NCBI GenBank assembly: GCA_001298555.1
Contig: LJCW01000054.1
Coordinates: 1 to 64,000, forward strand
Source of the DNA: Actinobacteria bacterium OV450
Lineage (GTDB): Bacteria; Actinomycetota; Actinomycetes; Streptomycetales; Streptomycetaceae
DNA: 64,000 nucleotides
Reading direction: 5' to 3'
Made by a program: the position numbers and the translations under genes. The notes below the pieces were generated by a model. The model worked only from the letters and a program-made list of their open reading frames with translations. It did not search any database and was not told the origin of the DNA. Every line of letters starts with the position of its first letter. Positions within the stretch are counted from its first letter, which is position 1. This document shows, piece after piece, positions 16,982 through 25,644 of this stretch.

Positions 16982-18147
16982 ACACCACACGATTAGAGGC
17001 ACTAGCCCACGAGGACCCGTCGCTGCACGCGCTCGCCGAACGGCTGCTCGCGCTGGCCGAGGCGGGACTGCCCGGGATGTACCTGCCGGACGCCGACACC
17101 TTCGTCTTCACCCGGGTGGGCACGGTCACCTCCGACGGCGTCCGCCGGACGGAGTCGCGCGGAACCAGCACCCGGTACGCGGCCATCACCGCGCTGGGGG
17201 CCCGCTTCCTGCCCGAGGACCGGCAGCGCCCGCTGTTCGGCGGACACACCGTCGAGGAGTACACGGGCCTGCTGGTGGAACAGCTCCCGGCGGTGACCAA
17301 CCTCGGCGACGCGGCGCTCATCGCCTGGGCCGCGGCGGAGACCGGCCACCCCAAGCTGGCGGACGCCCTCGCCCGGCTGGCCGCTCTGGACGTCCCCGAA
17401 CGTCCGCAGTACACCGTCGAGGCCGCGTGGGTGCTCTCCGCCCTCGCCGCGGCCCGCACCGCGGTGGATGTGGAGGACCGCCTGGCGGCGGCCCGCGACC
17501 GCCTCCTCGCGGCCAGGGCGGAGGGCGGCCCGCTGTTCCCGCACGCCACCGGGCCGGGACTGGTTCCCGGATACCGCTCGCACGTGGCCTGCTTCGCCGA
17601 CCAGACGTATCCGCTGCAGGCACTGGCCCGGCTGCACGCGAGCGGTTCGGACCCGGAGGCCCTCGCGGCCGCCGACGCCTGCGCCGCGCGGATCTGCGCA
17701 CTGCAGGGCGACGGCGGACAGTGGTGGTGGCACTACGACGCCCGCACGGGCGGCGTGGTGGAGGGGTACCCCGTCTACAGCGTGCACCAGCACGCCATGG
17801 CCCCGACGGCGCTCTTCGACCTCGCCGACGCGGGCGGCACCGACTTCGGCGCCGCCGTCCGCCGCGGACTGCGCTGGATGACGGACGTCCCGGAGATCAG
17901 CGGGCCCGACGGCACGCCGCGCGAGCCCATGATCCTCGAAAAGTACGGCGTCACCTGGCGCAAGGTCTACCGCGGCGACCCCGCCAAGGCCGTACGCGCC
18001 GCGCGCGGGCTCACCACCAAGGTGGCGCCGCAGGCCCGGCTCGCCCCGCTCGACCGGATGTTCCGCCCCGTCGTGATCGACCGCGAGTGCCGTCCGTACG
18101 AGTTCGGCTGGTTGCTCCACGCCTGGCTCGGGGGACCGCGGAGATGA
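16978..18147 (+). CDS. Alpha/alpha-toroid-like protein of the polysaccharide locus, TTA codon 6
   Basis: 389 residues, no signal peptide or membrane segment, all-helical with repeating units such as GDAALIAWAAAETGH, TVEAAWVLSALAAAR and ADQTYPLQALARLHASG. The segment LQGDGGQWWWHYD resembles the QW motif of terpene-cyclase and prenyltransferase-like toroids. I read it as a soluble alpha/alpha-barrel protein, possibly glycoside-processing or prenyl-binding; no family could be named with confidence. It heads the operon and overlaps the next gene by ATGA. Codon 6 (16993-16995) is TTA, so translation should depend on the bldA tRNA. The start is uncertain because the frame is open upstream. Confidence 0.7.
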   Translation: MNTTRLEALAHEDPSLHALAERLLALAEAGLPGMYLPDADTFVFTRVGTVTSDGVRRTESRGTSTRYAAITALGARFLPEDRQRPLFGGHTVEEYTGLLVEQLPAVTNLGDAALIAWAAAETGHPKLADALARLAALDVPERPQYTVEAAWVLSALAAARTAVDVEDRLAAARDRLLAARAEGGPLFPHATGPGLVPGYRSHVACFADQTYPLQALARLHASGSDPEALAAADACAARICALQGDGGQWWWHYDARTGGVVEGYPVYSVHQHAMAPTALFDLADAGGTDFGAAVRRGLRWMTDVPEISGPDGTPREPMILEKYGVTWRKVYRGDPAKAVRAARGLTTKVAPQARLAPLDRMFRPVVIDRECRPYEFGWLLHAWLGGPRR

Positions 18148-18926
18148 ACCTGCAAGCACCCCCGCGCCAGACCCTGTTCGGGGTCACCCTCGACGCCCTG
18201 ACCATGGACGAGACCGTGCAGCGCTGCCTGGAGGCGGTGCGGCGCGGCGAACAGATCGAGATCGGCATGGTCAACGCCGCCAAACTGGTCAACATGCGCC
18301 GCGATCCGCGCCTCGCGGCAGCGGTCTCCGGCTGCGACCTCGTCCTGGCCGACGGCCAGGCCGTGGTGTGGGCCGGCCGGGTCCTGGGCGTGCGGCTCCC
18401 CGAACGGGTCGCGGGAATCGACCTGTTCATGCGGCTGCTGGCCGCCGCAGAGACCGCGGACGTCCCCGTCTACCTGCTCGGCGCCCGGCAGGACGTACTG
18501 GAGCTGATGCTCGGCCGGATCGCCGAGCGCTTCCCGGCCCTGCGCGTGGCCGGCAGCCGCAACGGCTACTTCGACGACGCCGACCAGGGCCCGATCGCCG
18601 ACGCCGTCGCGGACAGCGGCGCCCGGCTGCTGTTCCTCGGCATGACCTCGCCCAAGAAGGAGATCTTCACCGCCGGCTACGGCAGGCGCACCGGAGCCCA
18701 CGTCGTGCACGGCGTCGGCGGCTCCTTCGACATCCTGGCCGGCGTCACCAAGCGGGCCCCCGCGGTCTGGCAGCGCATGGGCCTCGAATGGTTCTACCGC
18801 GCCCTGCAGGAGCCGCGCCGCCTCGGCAAGCGCTACCTCACCACCAACACCGCCTTCCTCCTCATGACGGTGCGGGAACTCATCCGCCGTACACCGTCTG
18901 CCGGTTCCGCGAACAGGAGTCACTGA
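18144..18926 (+). CDS. WecG/TagA/CpsF family glycosyltransferase
   Basis: 260-residue GT26 enzyme. Family hallmarks: VNAAKLVNMRRD near the N-terminus (T/N-A-N position), the ADGQAVVWAGRVLG loop, ERVAGIDLF, and the LFLGMTSPKKEIF and GVGGSFDILAGVTKRAP segments. Characterised members (TagA, WecG) add N-acetylmannosamine or its uronic acid to an undecaprenyl-diphosphate-GlcNAc acceptor at the inner face of the membrane. That fits the neighbouring UDP-GlcNAc 2-epimerase and dehydrogenase, which make a ManNAc-type uronic acid donor. Starts by ATGA overlap and ends in a TGATG overlap with the dehydrogenase. Confidence 0.92.
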   Translation: MNLQAPPRQTLFGVTLDALTMDETVQRCLEAVRRGEQIEIGMVNAAKLVNMRRDPRLAAAVSGCDLVLADGQAVVWAGRVLGVRLPERVAGIDLFMRLLAAAETADVPVYLLGARQDVLELMLGRIAERFPALRVAGSRNGYFDDADQGPIADAVADSGARLLFLGMTSPKKEIFTAGYGRRTGAHVVHGVGGSFDILAGVTKRAPAVWQRMGLEWFYRALQEPRRLGKRYLTTNTAFLLMTVRELIRRTPSAGSANRSH

Positions 18927-20182
18927 TGCGCGTCGTCGTCGTGGGACAGGGATACGTCGGCCTCCCGCTGGCCATCAGGGCCGCCGAGGTCGGGCACCAA
19001 GTGACCGGGTACGACGTGGACGCCCGGCGGGTCAAGAGCCTCACCGCCGGCGAGTCGTACGTGGAGGACGTCTCCTCCGAACGGCTGACCCGGGCGCTGG
19101 AGCGCGGGACCTACACACCGAGTGAACTCGCCCGCGACTGCGGCGGGTTCGACGTCGCGGTCGTCACGGTCCCGACCCCCTTACAGGACGGTGCCCCCGA
19201 CCTGCGCTACATCGAGGAGTCGGCGCACACCCTGGCCCGCTTCCTGCGGCCCGGCGCGACCGTCGTCCTCGAATCCACCACCTACCCGGGCACCACCGAG
19301 GAGCTGTTCGGCCCGATCCTGGAGGACGGTTCGGGCCTCACCGCCGGCGTCGACTTCCACCTCGGCTACAGCCCCGAGCGCATCGACCCGGGCAACACCG
19401 TCTGGGGTTTCCAGCAGACGCCCAAGGTCGTCTCCGGAGTGGACGCCGCCTCCCTCAAGGCCGTGGAGTCCTTCTACGCACAGCTCGTCGACAAGACGGT
19501 GCCGGTGCGCTCCCCCAAGGAGGCCGAACTGGCCAAGCTGCTGGAGAACACCTTCCGGCACGTGAACATCGCCCTGGTCAACGAGATAGCCATGTTCGCC
19601 CGCCACCTCGACATCGACGTGTGGCAGGCCATCGAGGCCGCCTCCAGCAAGCCGTTCGGCTTCATGAAGTTCACCCCGGGCCCCGGGGTCGGCGGCCACT
19701 GCCTGCCGATCGACCCGTCGTACCTGTCCTGGCGGGTGCAGCGCGAGCTCGGCCAGAGCTTCCGCTTCGTCGAGCTGGCCAACGACATCAACAGTCACAT
19801 GCCCGAGTACGTGGCGCGTCGTGTCATGGACGCGCTCAACACCAAGCGCCGCTCGGTCAACGGGTCCAAGGTCCTGCTGCTCGGGCTGGCGTACAAGAAG
19901 AACACCGGCGACGCCCGGGAGTCGCCGGCGGTACGCGTCGCGCAGCTGCTCCTGGACATGGGCGCCAAGGTGCGCGCGGCCGATCCGCACGTGGTGGAGG
20001 GCATCAAGGTCGACTCCCGCCTGGTGCGGGTCGAACCGACCCGCAAGGAGCTCACGGCGGCCGACGTGGTCGTCCTGCTCACCGACCACGACTCCTTCGA
20101 CTACGCGATGGTCACCGAGCACGCCTCCTTCGTGCTCGACTGCCGCAACCGGCTCTCCGGACCCAGCGTGGAGGTGCTCTGA
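18926..20182 (+). CDS. UDP-N-acetyl hexosamine 6-dehydrogenase (WbpA/WecC type), TTA codon 86
   Basis: 418-residue NAD-dependent nucleotide-sugar dehydrogenase that oxidises C6 of a UDP-HexNAc to a uronic acid. Rossmann motif GQGYVGLPLA at 7-16, central dimerisation helix (KLLENTFRHVNIALVNEIA), catalytic cysteine C259 in PGPGVGGHCLPIDPSYL, and the C-terminal UDP-binding Rossmann domain (GLAYKKNTGDARESPA). The pattern is of the UDP-GlcNAc/ManNAc group rather than UDP-glucose dehydrogenase. Codon 86 (19181-19183) is TTA, making this central enzyme a bldA-dependent step. Start overlaps the preceding stop (TGATG). Confidence 0.93.
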   Translation: MRVVVVGQGYVGLPLAIRAAEVGHQVTGYDVDARRVKSLTAGESYVEDVSSERLTRALERGTYTPSELARDCGGFDVAVVTVPTPLQDGAPDLRYIEESAHTLARFLRPGATVVLESTTYPGTTEELFGPILEDGSGLTAGVDFHLGYSPERIDPGNTVWGFQQTPKVVSGVDAASLKAVESFYAQLVDKTVPVRSPKEAELAKLLENTFRHVNIALVNEIAMFARHLDIDVWQAIEAASSKPFGFMKFTPGPGVGGHCLPIDPSYLSWRVQRELGQSFRFVELANDINSHMPEYVARRVMDALNTKRRSVNGSKVLLLGLAYKKNTGDARESPAVRVAQLLLDMGAKVRAADPHVVEGIKVDSRLVRVEPTRKELTAADVVVLLTDHDSFDYAMVTEHASFVLDCRNRLSGPSVEVL

Positions 20183-20186
20183 CACC

Positions 20187-21296
20187 ATGCCCAGGATCAT
20201 CTGCGTGGCCGGAGCACGGCCCAACTACATGAAGATCAAACCGGTGATGGACGCGCTGGAGCGCCACGGCGCCGAAGTGGTCCTCGTCCACACCGGGCAG
20301 CACTACGACGAGTCCATGAACGACGTGTTCTTCCGCGACCTCGGCATCCGTCCCCCGGACCGGTACCTGGGCGCCGGGTCCGGCACCCACGCCCAGCAGA
20401 CCGGCCGGGTGATGGCGGCCTTCGAGCCGCTCGTCGACGAGCTGGCCCCGGACGCGGTGGTGGTGGTCGGCGACATCAACTCCACGCTGGCCTGCGCCCT
20501 GGTCACCGCGAAGGCCGGACCGCTGCTGGCCCATGTGGAGGCGGGCCTGCGCAGCCGGGACTGGAGCATGCCGGAGGAGGTCAACCGGGTCGCCACCGAC
20601 CGGGTCAGCGACTACCTGCTGGCCCCCTCCCCCGACGCAGCCGCGAACCTGCGGTCGGAGGGGTACCGGGAGGACCAGATCCACGTCGTCGGCAACGTCA
20701 TGATCGACACCCTGCTCGCCAACCTCGAACGGGCCCGGGCCTCCGACGTCCTGGACCGGTACGGGCTCACCCGCGGCGGGTACGGCCTGGTCACCCTGCA
20801 CCGGCCGGCCAACGTCGACGACCCCGCGGCGCTGCGCGGACTGCTGAAGGCGCTGGGCGAGACCGCCGACCGCTGCCCGCTGCTGCTGCCCGTGCACCCG
20901 CGGGCGGCACAGCGGCTGGCGGAGATCGGGGTCCCCGCCGGGATCCGGGTCGTACCGGCGGCCGGATACCTGGACTTCATCGCGCTCCAGGACTCCGCCC
21001 GGGTGGTGCTCACCGACTCGGGCGGCGTCCAGGAGGAGACCACGGCGCTCGGTGTGCCCTGCGTGACGCTGCGGGAGAACACCGAGCGGCCGATCACCGT
21101 CGAGGAGGGCACCAACGTCCTGGCGGGCACCGATCCGGCGCGCATCACGGCCACGGTGCACCGGGTGCTGGACGATCCGCCGGCCCCGCGCTGCCCCGAG
21201 CTGTGGGACGGCCGCGCGAGCGAGCGGATCGCCCGGGTCCTGCTGGACGGCGGTTCCGCACGGACCCGGCCGAGGCCCACCGACCTCGCCCCGTGA
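20187..21296 (+). CDS. wecB: UDP-N-acetylglucosamine 2-epimerase (non-hydrolysing)
   Basis: 369 residues, full length for the WecB/MnaA/WbpI family. Motifs: GARPNYMKIKPVM, HTGQHYD, GDINSTLA, HVEAGLRS with EEVNRVATDRVSDY, GNVMIDTL, TDSGGVQEETTALGVPC and RENTERPITVEEGTN. It interconverts UDP-GlcNAc and UDP-ManNAc, or in the WbpI branch epimerises the C2 of a diacetamido uronic acid. It lies four bases after the dehydrogenase gene. Which substrate applies cannot be decided from motifs; the presence of the oxidase, aminotransferase and acetyltransferase genes favours the WbpI-type role. Confidence 0.93.
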   Translation: MPRIICVAGARPNYMKIKPVMDALERHGAEVVLVHTGQHYDESMNDVFFRDLGIRPPDRYLGAGSGTHAQQTGRVMAAFEPLVDELAPDAVVVVGDINSTLACALVTAKAGPLLAHVEAGLRSRDWSMPEEVNRVATDRVSDYLLAPSPDAAANLRSEGYREDQIHVVGNVMIDTLLANLERARASDVLDRYGLTRGGYGLVTLHRPANVDDPAALRGLLKALGETADRCPLLLPVHPRAAQRLAEIGVPAGIRVVPAAGYLDFIALQDSARVVLTDSGGVQEETTALGVPCVTLRENTERPITVEEGTNVLAGTDPARITATVHRVLDDPPAPRCPELWDGRASERIARVLLDGGSARTRPRPTDLAP

Positions 21297-21399
21297 CACC
21301 GGCGACCACACGCCACGGCAAGAACGCGACAACCGTAACCACCGCAATGAAAGGGCGGCGGCGCGTACAGGACACGACGCCGCCGCGAGGGGGAAGACC

Positions 21400-22155
21400 A
21401 TGGATCTCGCGGAGATCTGGCGGGTCATGCGCAGGCGCTGGTACGTGCTGCTGCCCGGACTGCTGCTCACGGCCGCGCTCGTCGCAGGCGTCTACGTGCT
21501 GGTCCCGGTGGAGTACCGGTCACAGAGCACGGTGACGCTCCTGAACTCGAAGAAGGCCACGGTGGCCTTCGACGGCAACCCCTTCCTGAGCACCCAGGCC
21601 TCGCTCACCGGCATGGCCGACGGCCTGGCGCGCAACCTCAACTCCGACGACTCCCGCCGCGACCTCAGGTCCCGCGGCGTCACCCAGGAGTACGAGGCGA
21701 AGATCGCCGACAACGCCCAGGGGCCCTTCATGTGGCTGAGCGTCACCGGAACCGATCCGGCCGCCGTCCTGAAGTCGGACGAGGTGTTCACCGCCTACGC
21801 CGAGAAGCGGCTCCAGGAGTTCCAGGCCCAGCAGTCCGTGACACCCGAAGCCATGATCCGCATGGCGACGATCGTCCCGCCGCAGAAGCCGGAGGCGCAG
21901 ACCAAGACCCGGCTGCAGTACCTGATCATGGCGGGGGTGCTGGGCTTCGTACTGAGCCTGGTGGCCACCTTCTTCGTGGAGGCCCGGCGCCGCAGGCCGG
22001 ACAAGCCGGGCCGGCACCGGCCCGCGCCGTCCGACGCGCCGGCGTCCGGGACCACCGGGTCCACCGGGTCCACCGGGTCCACCACCCTGCCCGGCGCGCC
22101 GGACCCCGGGGACGGCAGTGCCCGTACCGCCCGAGCCTCCGCCGGAACACCGTGA
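21400..22155 (+). CDS. Wzz-like polysaccharide chain-length / co-polymerase protein
   Basis: 251-residue membrane protein with helices at about 17-37 and 174-196 flanking an extracytoplasmic loop, the two-helix topology of Wzz/KpsE-type polysaccharide co-polymerases. It starts MDLAEIWRVMRRRWYVLLPG, closely like the N-termini of the proteins at 26559-28583 and 28667-29368. The C-terminal cytosolic tail has three 9-bp repeats encoding GST. It lacks a tyrosine-kinase domain. SD GAGGGGGAAG; stop overlaps the flippase start (GTGA). Confidence 0.85.
   Translation: MDLAEIWRVMRRRWYVLLPGLLLTAALVAGVYVLVPVEYRSQSTVTLLNSKKATVAFDGNPFLSTQASLTGMADGLARNLNSDDSRRDLRSRGVTQEYEAKIADNAQGPFMWLSVTGTDPAAVLKSDEVFTAYAEKRLQEFQAQQSVTPEAMIRMATIVPPQKPEAQTKTRLQYLIMAGVLGFVLSLVATFFVEARRRRPDKPGRHRPAPSDAPASGTTGSTGSTGSTTLPGAPDPGDGSARTARASAGTP
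22054..22080 (+). repeat. 9-bp tandem repeat, three copies, inside the Wzz-like gene
   Basis: Three perfect copies of ACCGGGTCC encode a Gly-Ser-Thr linker in the cytosolic tail. Copy number could vary by slippage without shifting the frame. Confidence 0.8.
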
Positions 22156-23636
22156 CCGGCCCGGGGACCGACACCGGAAGCGACACCGGTGTGCAGGCGC
22201 CGCCCGCGGCGCCGTCGCTGGGCCGCAAGGTCGGTTCCGCCGCCCGGTGGAGCCTGGTCAACACCGTGGTCATGCGCCTCGGCAACTTCGTCACCGGCAT
22301 CGTCCTGGCCCGCTTCTTCCTCGGTCCCGAGGCCTGGGGCGTGTACGGGATCGCCCAGACCGTGCTGCTGGTCCTGCTCTCCGCGAACGAGCTCGGCGTC
22401 TCCCTCGCCATCGTCCGCTGGGAGGGCGACCCGCGCCGCTTCGCCCCGACGGTGCTGACCCTCAGCGTCACCTCCAGCTGCCTGCTGTACGCCGTGCTGT
22501 TCGCGGCGGCCCCCGCGGTCGCCCGGGTGCTGGGCTCGCCCGAGGCCTCCGGCATCCTGCGGGTGATGTGCGTGTGCGTGGTCCTCGACGGCCTCTCGCA
22601 GGTGCCCGCCGGGTTCCTCACCCGGGAGTTCGCCCAGGGCCGGCGGATGGCCATCGACGCCGTCAACTTCCTCCTCAGCACCGGCGTGACCCTGCTGCTG
22701 GCCGTCGGGGGATGGGGGGCGATGAGCTTCGCCTGGGGCTCCGTCGCCGGGAACGCGGCAGCCCTCGCCGGGTGCTGCCTCGCAGCGCCCGGCACGCTGC
22801 GGTTCGGCTGGGACCGGGAACAGGCCCGGGAGCTGCTGCGTTTCGGGCTTCCGCTCGCCGGGGCCAGCATGCTCGCCCTCGGCGTCGTCAACGTGGACAC
22901 CATGGTGGTCGGGTCCGCCCTCGACCAGCTCGCCCTCGGCTTCTACGTACTCGCCTTCAACATCTCCGGCTGGCCCGTGCGGATCATCTCCGAGGCGGCC
23001 CGGCGGGTCTCGTTCGCCGGGTTCTCCCGGCTGGCCGACTCGCCGGGGGCGCTGGCCGGCGGGTTCGGCCGCGCCCTGGGCGTGGTGATGACGGGCACCG
23101 TCCCGCTGTGCGTGCTGCTGGCCGCCCTGGCCTCGCCGGTCATCGGGCTCGTGTACGGGGACCGCTGGCTGCCGGCGGCCGGCGCGCTGCCCTGGCTGAT
23201 GGTGCTCGGCCTGGTCCGGATCGGCTGTGAGCTGGCCTACGACTGCCTGGTGGCCATCGGCCGGCGCCGCTCCCTGATCGCTGTCCAGGGGCTCTGGCTC
23301 GCCGTCCTGATCCCCGCCCTGGTGGTCGGGGCGGGGGCCGGCGGGATCGTGGGGGTGGCCCAGGGGCACGTCCTGGTGGCCTGCCTCGTCGTGGTGCCCG
23401 TGTTCCTCGTCGCGCTGCACCGCGGGGGCGTCGGCCTGCGGACCGTGGCACGGGCCTGCGCCTGGCCCTTCCTCGGCGGCGCCGTGATGGCCGCGGCGGT
23501 CCTCGGTCTGGAACGGCTCCTGGGCGACGGGGTCCTCGCTCTCCTCGCGACCGGGGCCGCCGGAACCCTCTGCTACGTGCTGTGCGTCCTGCCCAGCCGC
23601 GGCTTCCTGCGCGGCTCCCCGCAGGCAGGGAGGTAG
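22152..23636 (+). CDS. Oligosaccharide flippase (Wzx/MATE-like)
   Basis: 494-residue polytopic membrane protein of the polysaccharide transporter (MOP) superfamily. After ~30 cytosolic residues come 12-14 predicted membrane helices, with the family N-terminal pattern SLVNTVVMRLGNFVTGIVLARFFLGPEAWGVYG split over helices 1 and 2. It would flip undecaprenyl-linked repeat units across the membrane before polymerisation by the Wzy-type protein at 26559-28583. The GTG start overlaps the preceding stop, so it is coupled to the Wzz-like protein. Confidence 0.92.
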   Translation: MTGPGTDTGSDTGVQAPPAAPSLGRKVGSAARWSLVNTVVMRLGNFVTGIVLARFFLGPEAWGVYGIAQTVLLVLLSANELGVSLAIVRWEGDPRRFAPTVLTLSVTSSCLLYAVLFAAAPAVARVLGSPEASGILRVMCVCVVLDGLSQVPAGFLTREFAQGRRMAIDAVNFLLSTGVTLLLAVGGWGAMSFAWGSVAGNAAALAGCCLAAPGTLRFGWDREQARELLRFGLPLAGASMLALGVVNVDTMVVGSALDQLALGFYVLAFNISGWPVRIISEAARRVSFAGFSRLADSPGALAGGFGRALGVVMTGTVPLCVLLAALASPVIGLVYGDRWLPAAGALPWLMVLGLVRIGCELAYDCLVAIGRRRSLIAVQGLWLAVLIPALVVGAGAGGIVGVAQGHVLVACLVVVPVFLVALHRGGVGLRTVARACAWPFLGGAVMAAAVLGLERLLGDGVLALLATGAAGTLCYVLCVLPSRGFLRGSPQAGR

Positions 23637-23641
23637 GCCCG

Positions 23642-24778
23642 GTGGCACGCGACCGAAGGCGCCTGAGGGCCTGGCTGCTGGCCGGGCTCGTCCTGGCCGT
23701 CGTCCTGGCCCTGTACGAGGCCGACCGGACCGGCGTGGGCGAGCCGTCGGCCGGGCCGTGCCCGGACAGCGCCCTGCAGTGCCCCGAGCCCGGCCACGGC
23801 CCCGGACCGCACCCCACGTCGTCCCCCTCGAACTCCCCGTCCTCCGCGGACCCGTCCGCCCCGGGCGGCCCGAGCCCCTCCGCAAGCCCGGCTCCGCCCT
23901 CCGCCTCCCCCTCCTCGCCGCCCGCTCCGGGGACCGGCGGGGCACCCCCCACAGGCCCCTGCGCCTCCCCCGGCGCCTGCGGATTCCCCGACGCGCGCAC
24001 GACCGGCCCGCGGATCGGGCTGGAGCGGCACGACACGGGCAACATGTCGGTGAAGACCGACGGCACGGTCATCAGGGGCTGGGACATCCACGGTTCGCTC
24101 GACGTCTACGCCAACGACGTCACGGTCATCGACAGCCGGATCACCTCCGCGAACTGGTGGGGGATCAACCTGCGCCCCGGCTACAGCGGCCTGCGCGTGC
24201 TGCACACCACCATCACGGCCGTACCGGGCAAGGGCCCCGACAACGGAGGCGTCGACTACGCGGTCTCCAACATGGGCGGCAGCTCGATCGAGGTCGGCTG
24301 GTGCGACGTCTCGGTGTTCGGCAACGCCCTGTCGATGGGCCAGGGCGACCTTCACGACAACTACGTGCACGACATCATCGCCTTCCGCAACCAGGGCGGC
24401 GAATGGCAGCACACCGACGCCGTCATCAGCGGCGGCGGCAACAAGGGCCGGCTGACCGTCCGCCACAACACCCTGCTGAACTCGGTCCCCGTGGACCAGG
24501 GGGCCAGCGCGGCCATCGGGCTCTTCGCGGACACGGGCAGCGTCTCCTCCGTGGTCGTGGACGGCAACTGGCTGGCCGGCGGGGCGTACGCCCTCTACGG
24601 CGGCGGGCCCGGCGCCACCGGCATCCAGGTCACGGACAACGTGTTCTCCACCCAATACCACGTCAACGGCGGCGCCTACGGACATGTCACCGCCTGGAAC
24701 GAGGGCGGCGCCGGGAACGTGTGGCGCGGCAACCGCACGGCCGACGGCCGGCCCGTCGTCCCCGCCCCCGCCTCCTGA
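23642..24778 (+). CDS. Membrane-anchored or secreted right-handed beta-helix protein
   Basis: 378 residues: basic N-terminus, one hydrophobic segment (about 9-27, uncleaved anchor or signal), a ~75-residue Pro/Ser-rich linker, then a parallel beta-helix domain with repeated V-DG-N/DN turns (TVIRGWDIHGSL, LTVRHNTLLNS, VVVDGNWLAGG, IQVTDNVFSTQ). The fold is shared by pectate lyases, mannuronan epimerases and phage tailspikes, so it may modify or bind the exported polymer. Catalytic residues cannot be assigned. GTG start with GGGAGG SD at 23628-23633. Confidence 0.82.
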   Translation: MARDRRRLRAWLLAGLVLAVVLALYEADRTGVGEPSAGPCPDSALQCPEPGHGPGPHPTSSPSNSPSSADPSAPGGPSPSASPAPPSASPSSPPAPGTGGAPPTGPCASPGACGFPDARTTGPRIGLERHDTGNMSVKTDGTVIRGWDIHGSLDVYANDVTVIDSRITSANWWGINLRPGYSGLRVLHTTITAVPGKGPDNGGVDYAVSNMGGSSIEVGWCDVSVFGNALSMGQGDLHDNYVHDIIAFRNQGGEWQHTDAVISGGGNKGRLTVRHNTLLNSVPVDQGASAAIGLFADTGSVSSVVVDGNWLAGGAYALYGGGPGATGIQVTDNVFSTQYHVNGGAYGHVTAWNEGGAGNVWRGNRTADGRPVVPAPAS

Positions 24779-24815
24779 CCGGCGTGCCCCCTGACGACCG
24801 GACCGAAAGGACATC

Positions 24816-25622
24816 ATGCGCCGCACCGCCCGGGCACCCTGGGAGCTGCTCAAGCGGGCCTTCGGCTGGCTGGTGCTCTTCGAGGCCAGGAACAAGGTCC
24901 TGCTCGCACCCTCGGCGGTGCGGCTGCGCCGCTTCGAGGACGCGGAGACCGCGCGGCTCGCCGCCCTCCTGGGCAGCCCGCCGGCCGCCCTGGTGGCCAC
25001 CGTGATCGCCACCCACCGGCGCCCGGCCGCGCTGCGCGCGGCCGTCCGCTCGGCCCTGGCGCAGACGGTGACCGACCAGGTGGTCATCGTCGTCGACGAC
25101 GGCGCCGGCCTTCCGGAACTGCCTTCGGATCCACGGCTGTACGCCGTGTCGCTGGCCCGCAACACGGCCACGGCGGGAGTCGTGCGCAACGTGGGCCTGC
25201 GGCTGACCCGTTCGCAGTACGCGGCGTTCCTGGACGACGACAACCTGTGGGAGCCCGACCACCTGGAGCAGGCCCTCGCGGTGCTGGAGCCGCCCGGCGG
25301 GCCCGATGCCGTGTACACCGCGCTGCGCCGCGTGCTCCCCGACGGCTCCGAACGGGACGTGCTGTCGGTGCCGTTCGACCGCCGCCGGGCCGCGCACGAG
25401 GCCTTCCTCGACACCAACGCCTTCGTGGCCCGCCGCACCCGGTCCCTGTACTTCAGCCGGCTGCGGCGCACCCCCGAGGTGCTGCCGCGGGAGGACTGGG
25501 AGCTCGTACGCCGCTACGCCCGCCGGCACGAGGTGCGCCACGTGCCCCGTGCCACGGTCCGCTACCTGGTCAACCCGGAGAGCTTCTACACCGCCTGGGA
25601 CGGTCCGGCGCCCTCCGGGTGA
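24816..25622 (+). CDS. GT2-family glycosyltransferase
   Basis: 268-residue GT-A fold enzyme. The catalytic core starts with VATVIATHRRPAALRAAV, has VVDDGAG at the nucleotide-binding site and the metal-binding FLDDDNLWEPDH (DXD). It ends with a basic segment and a HVPRATVRYLVNPESFYT region. Last gene of the rightward operon, ending 22 bp before a convergent GT2 gene. ATG start with AAGGA SD. The donor sugar is not predictable. Confidence 0.88.
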   Translation: MRRTARAPWELLKRAFGWLVLFEARNKVLLAPSAVRLRRFEDAETARLAALLGSPPAALVATVIATHRRPAALRAAVRSALAQTVTDQVVIVVDDGAGLPELPSDPRLYAVSLARNTATAGVVRNVGLRLTRSQYAAFLDDDNLWEPDHLEQALAVLEPPGGPDAVYTALRRVLPDGSERDVLSVPFDRRRAAHEAFLDTNAFVARRTRSLYFSRLRRTPEVLPREDWELVRRYARRHEVRHVPRATVRYLVNPESFYTAWDGPAPSG

Positions 25623-25644
25623 CGGGTGGCCGCGCCGCGTCCGG

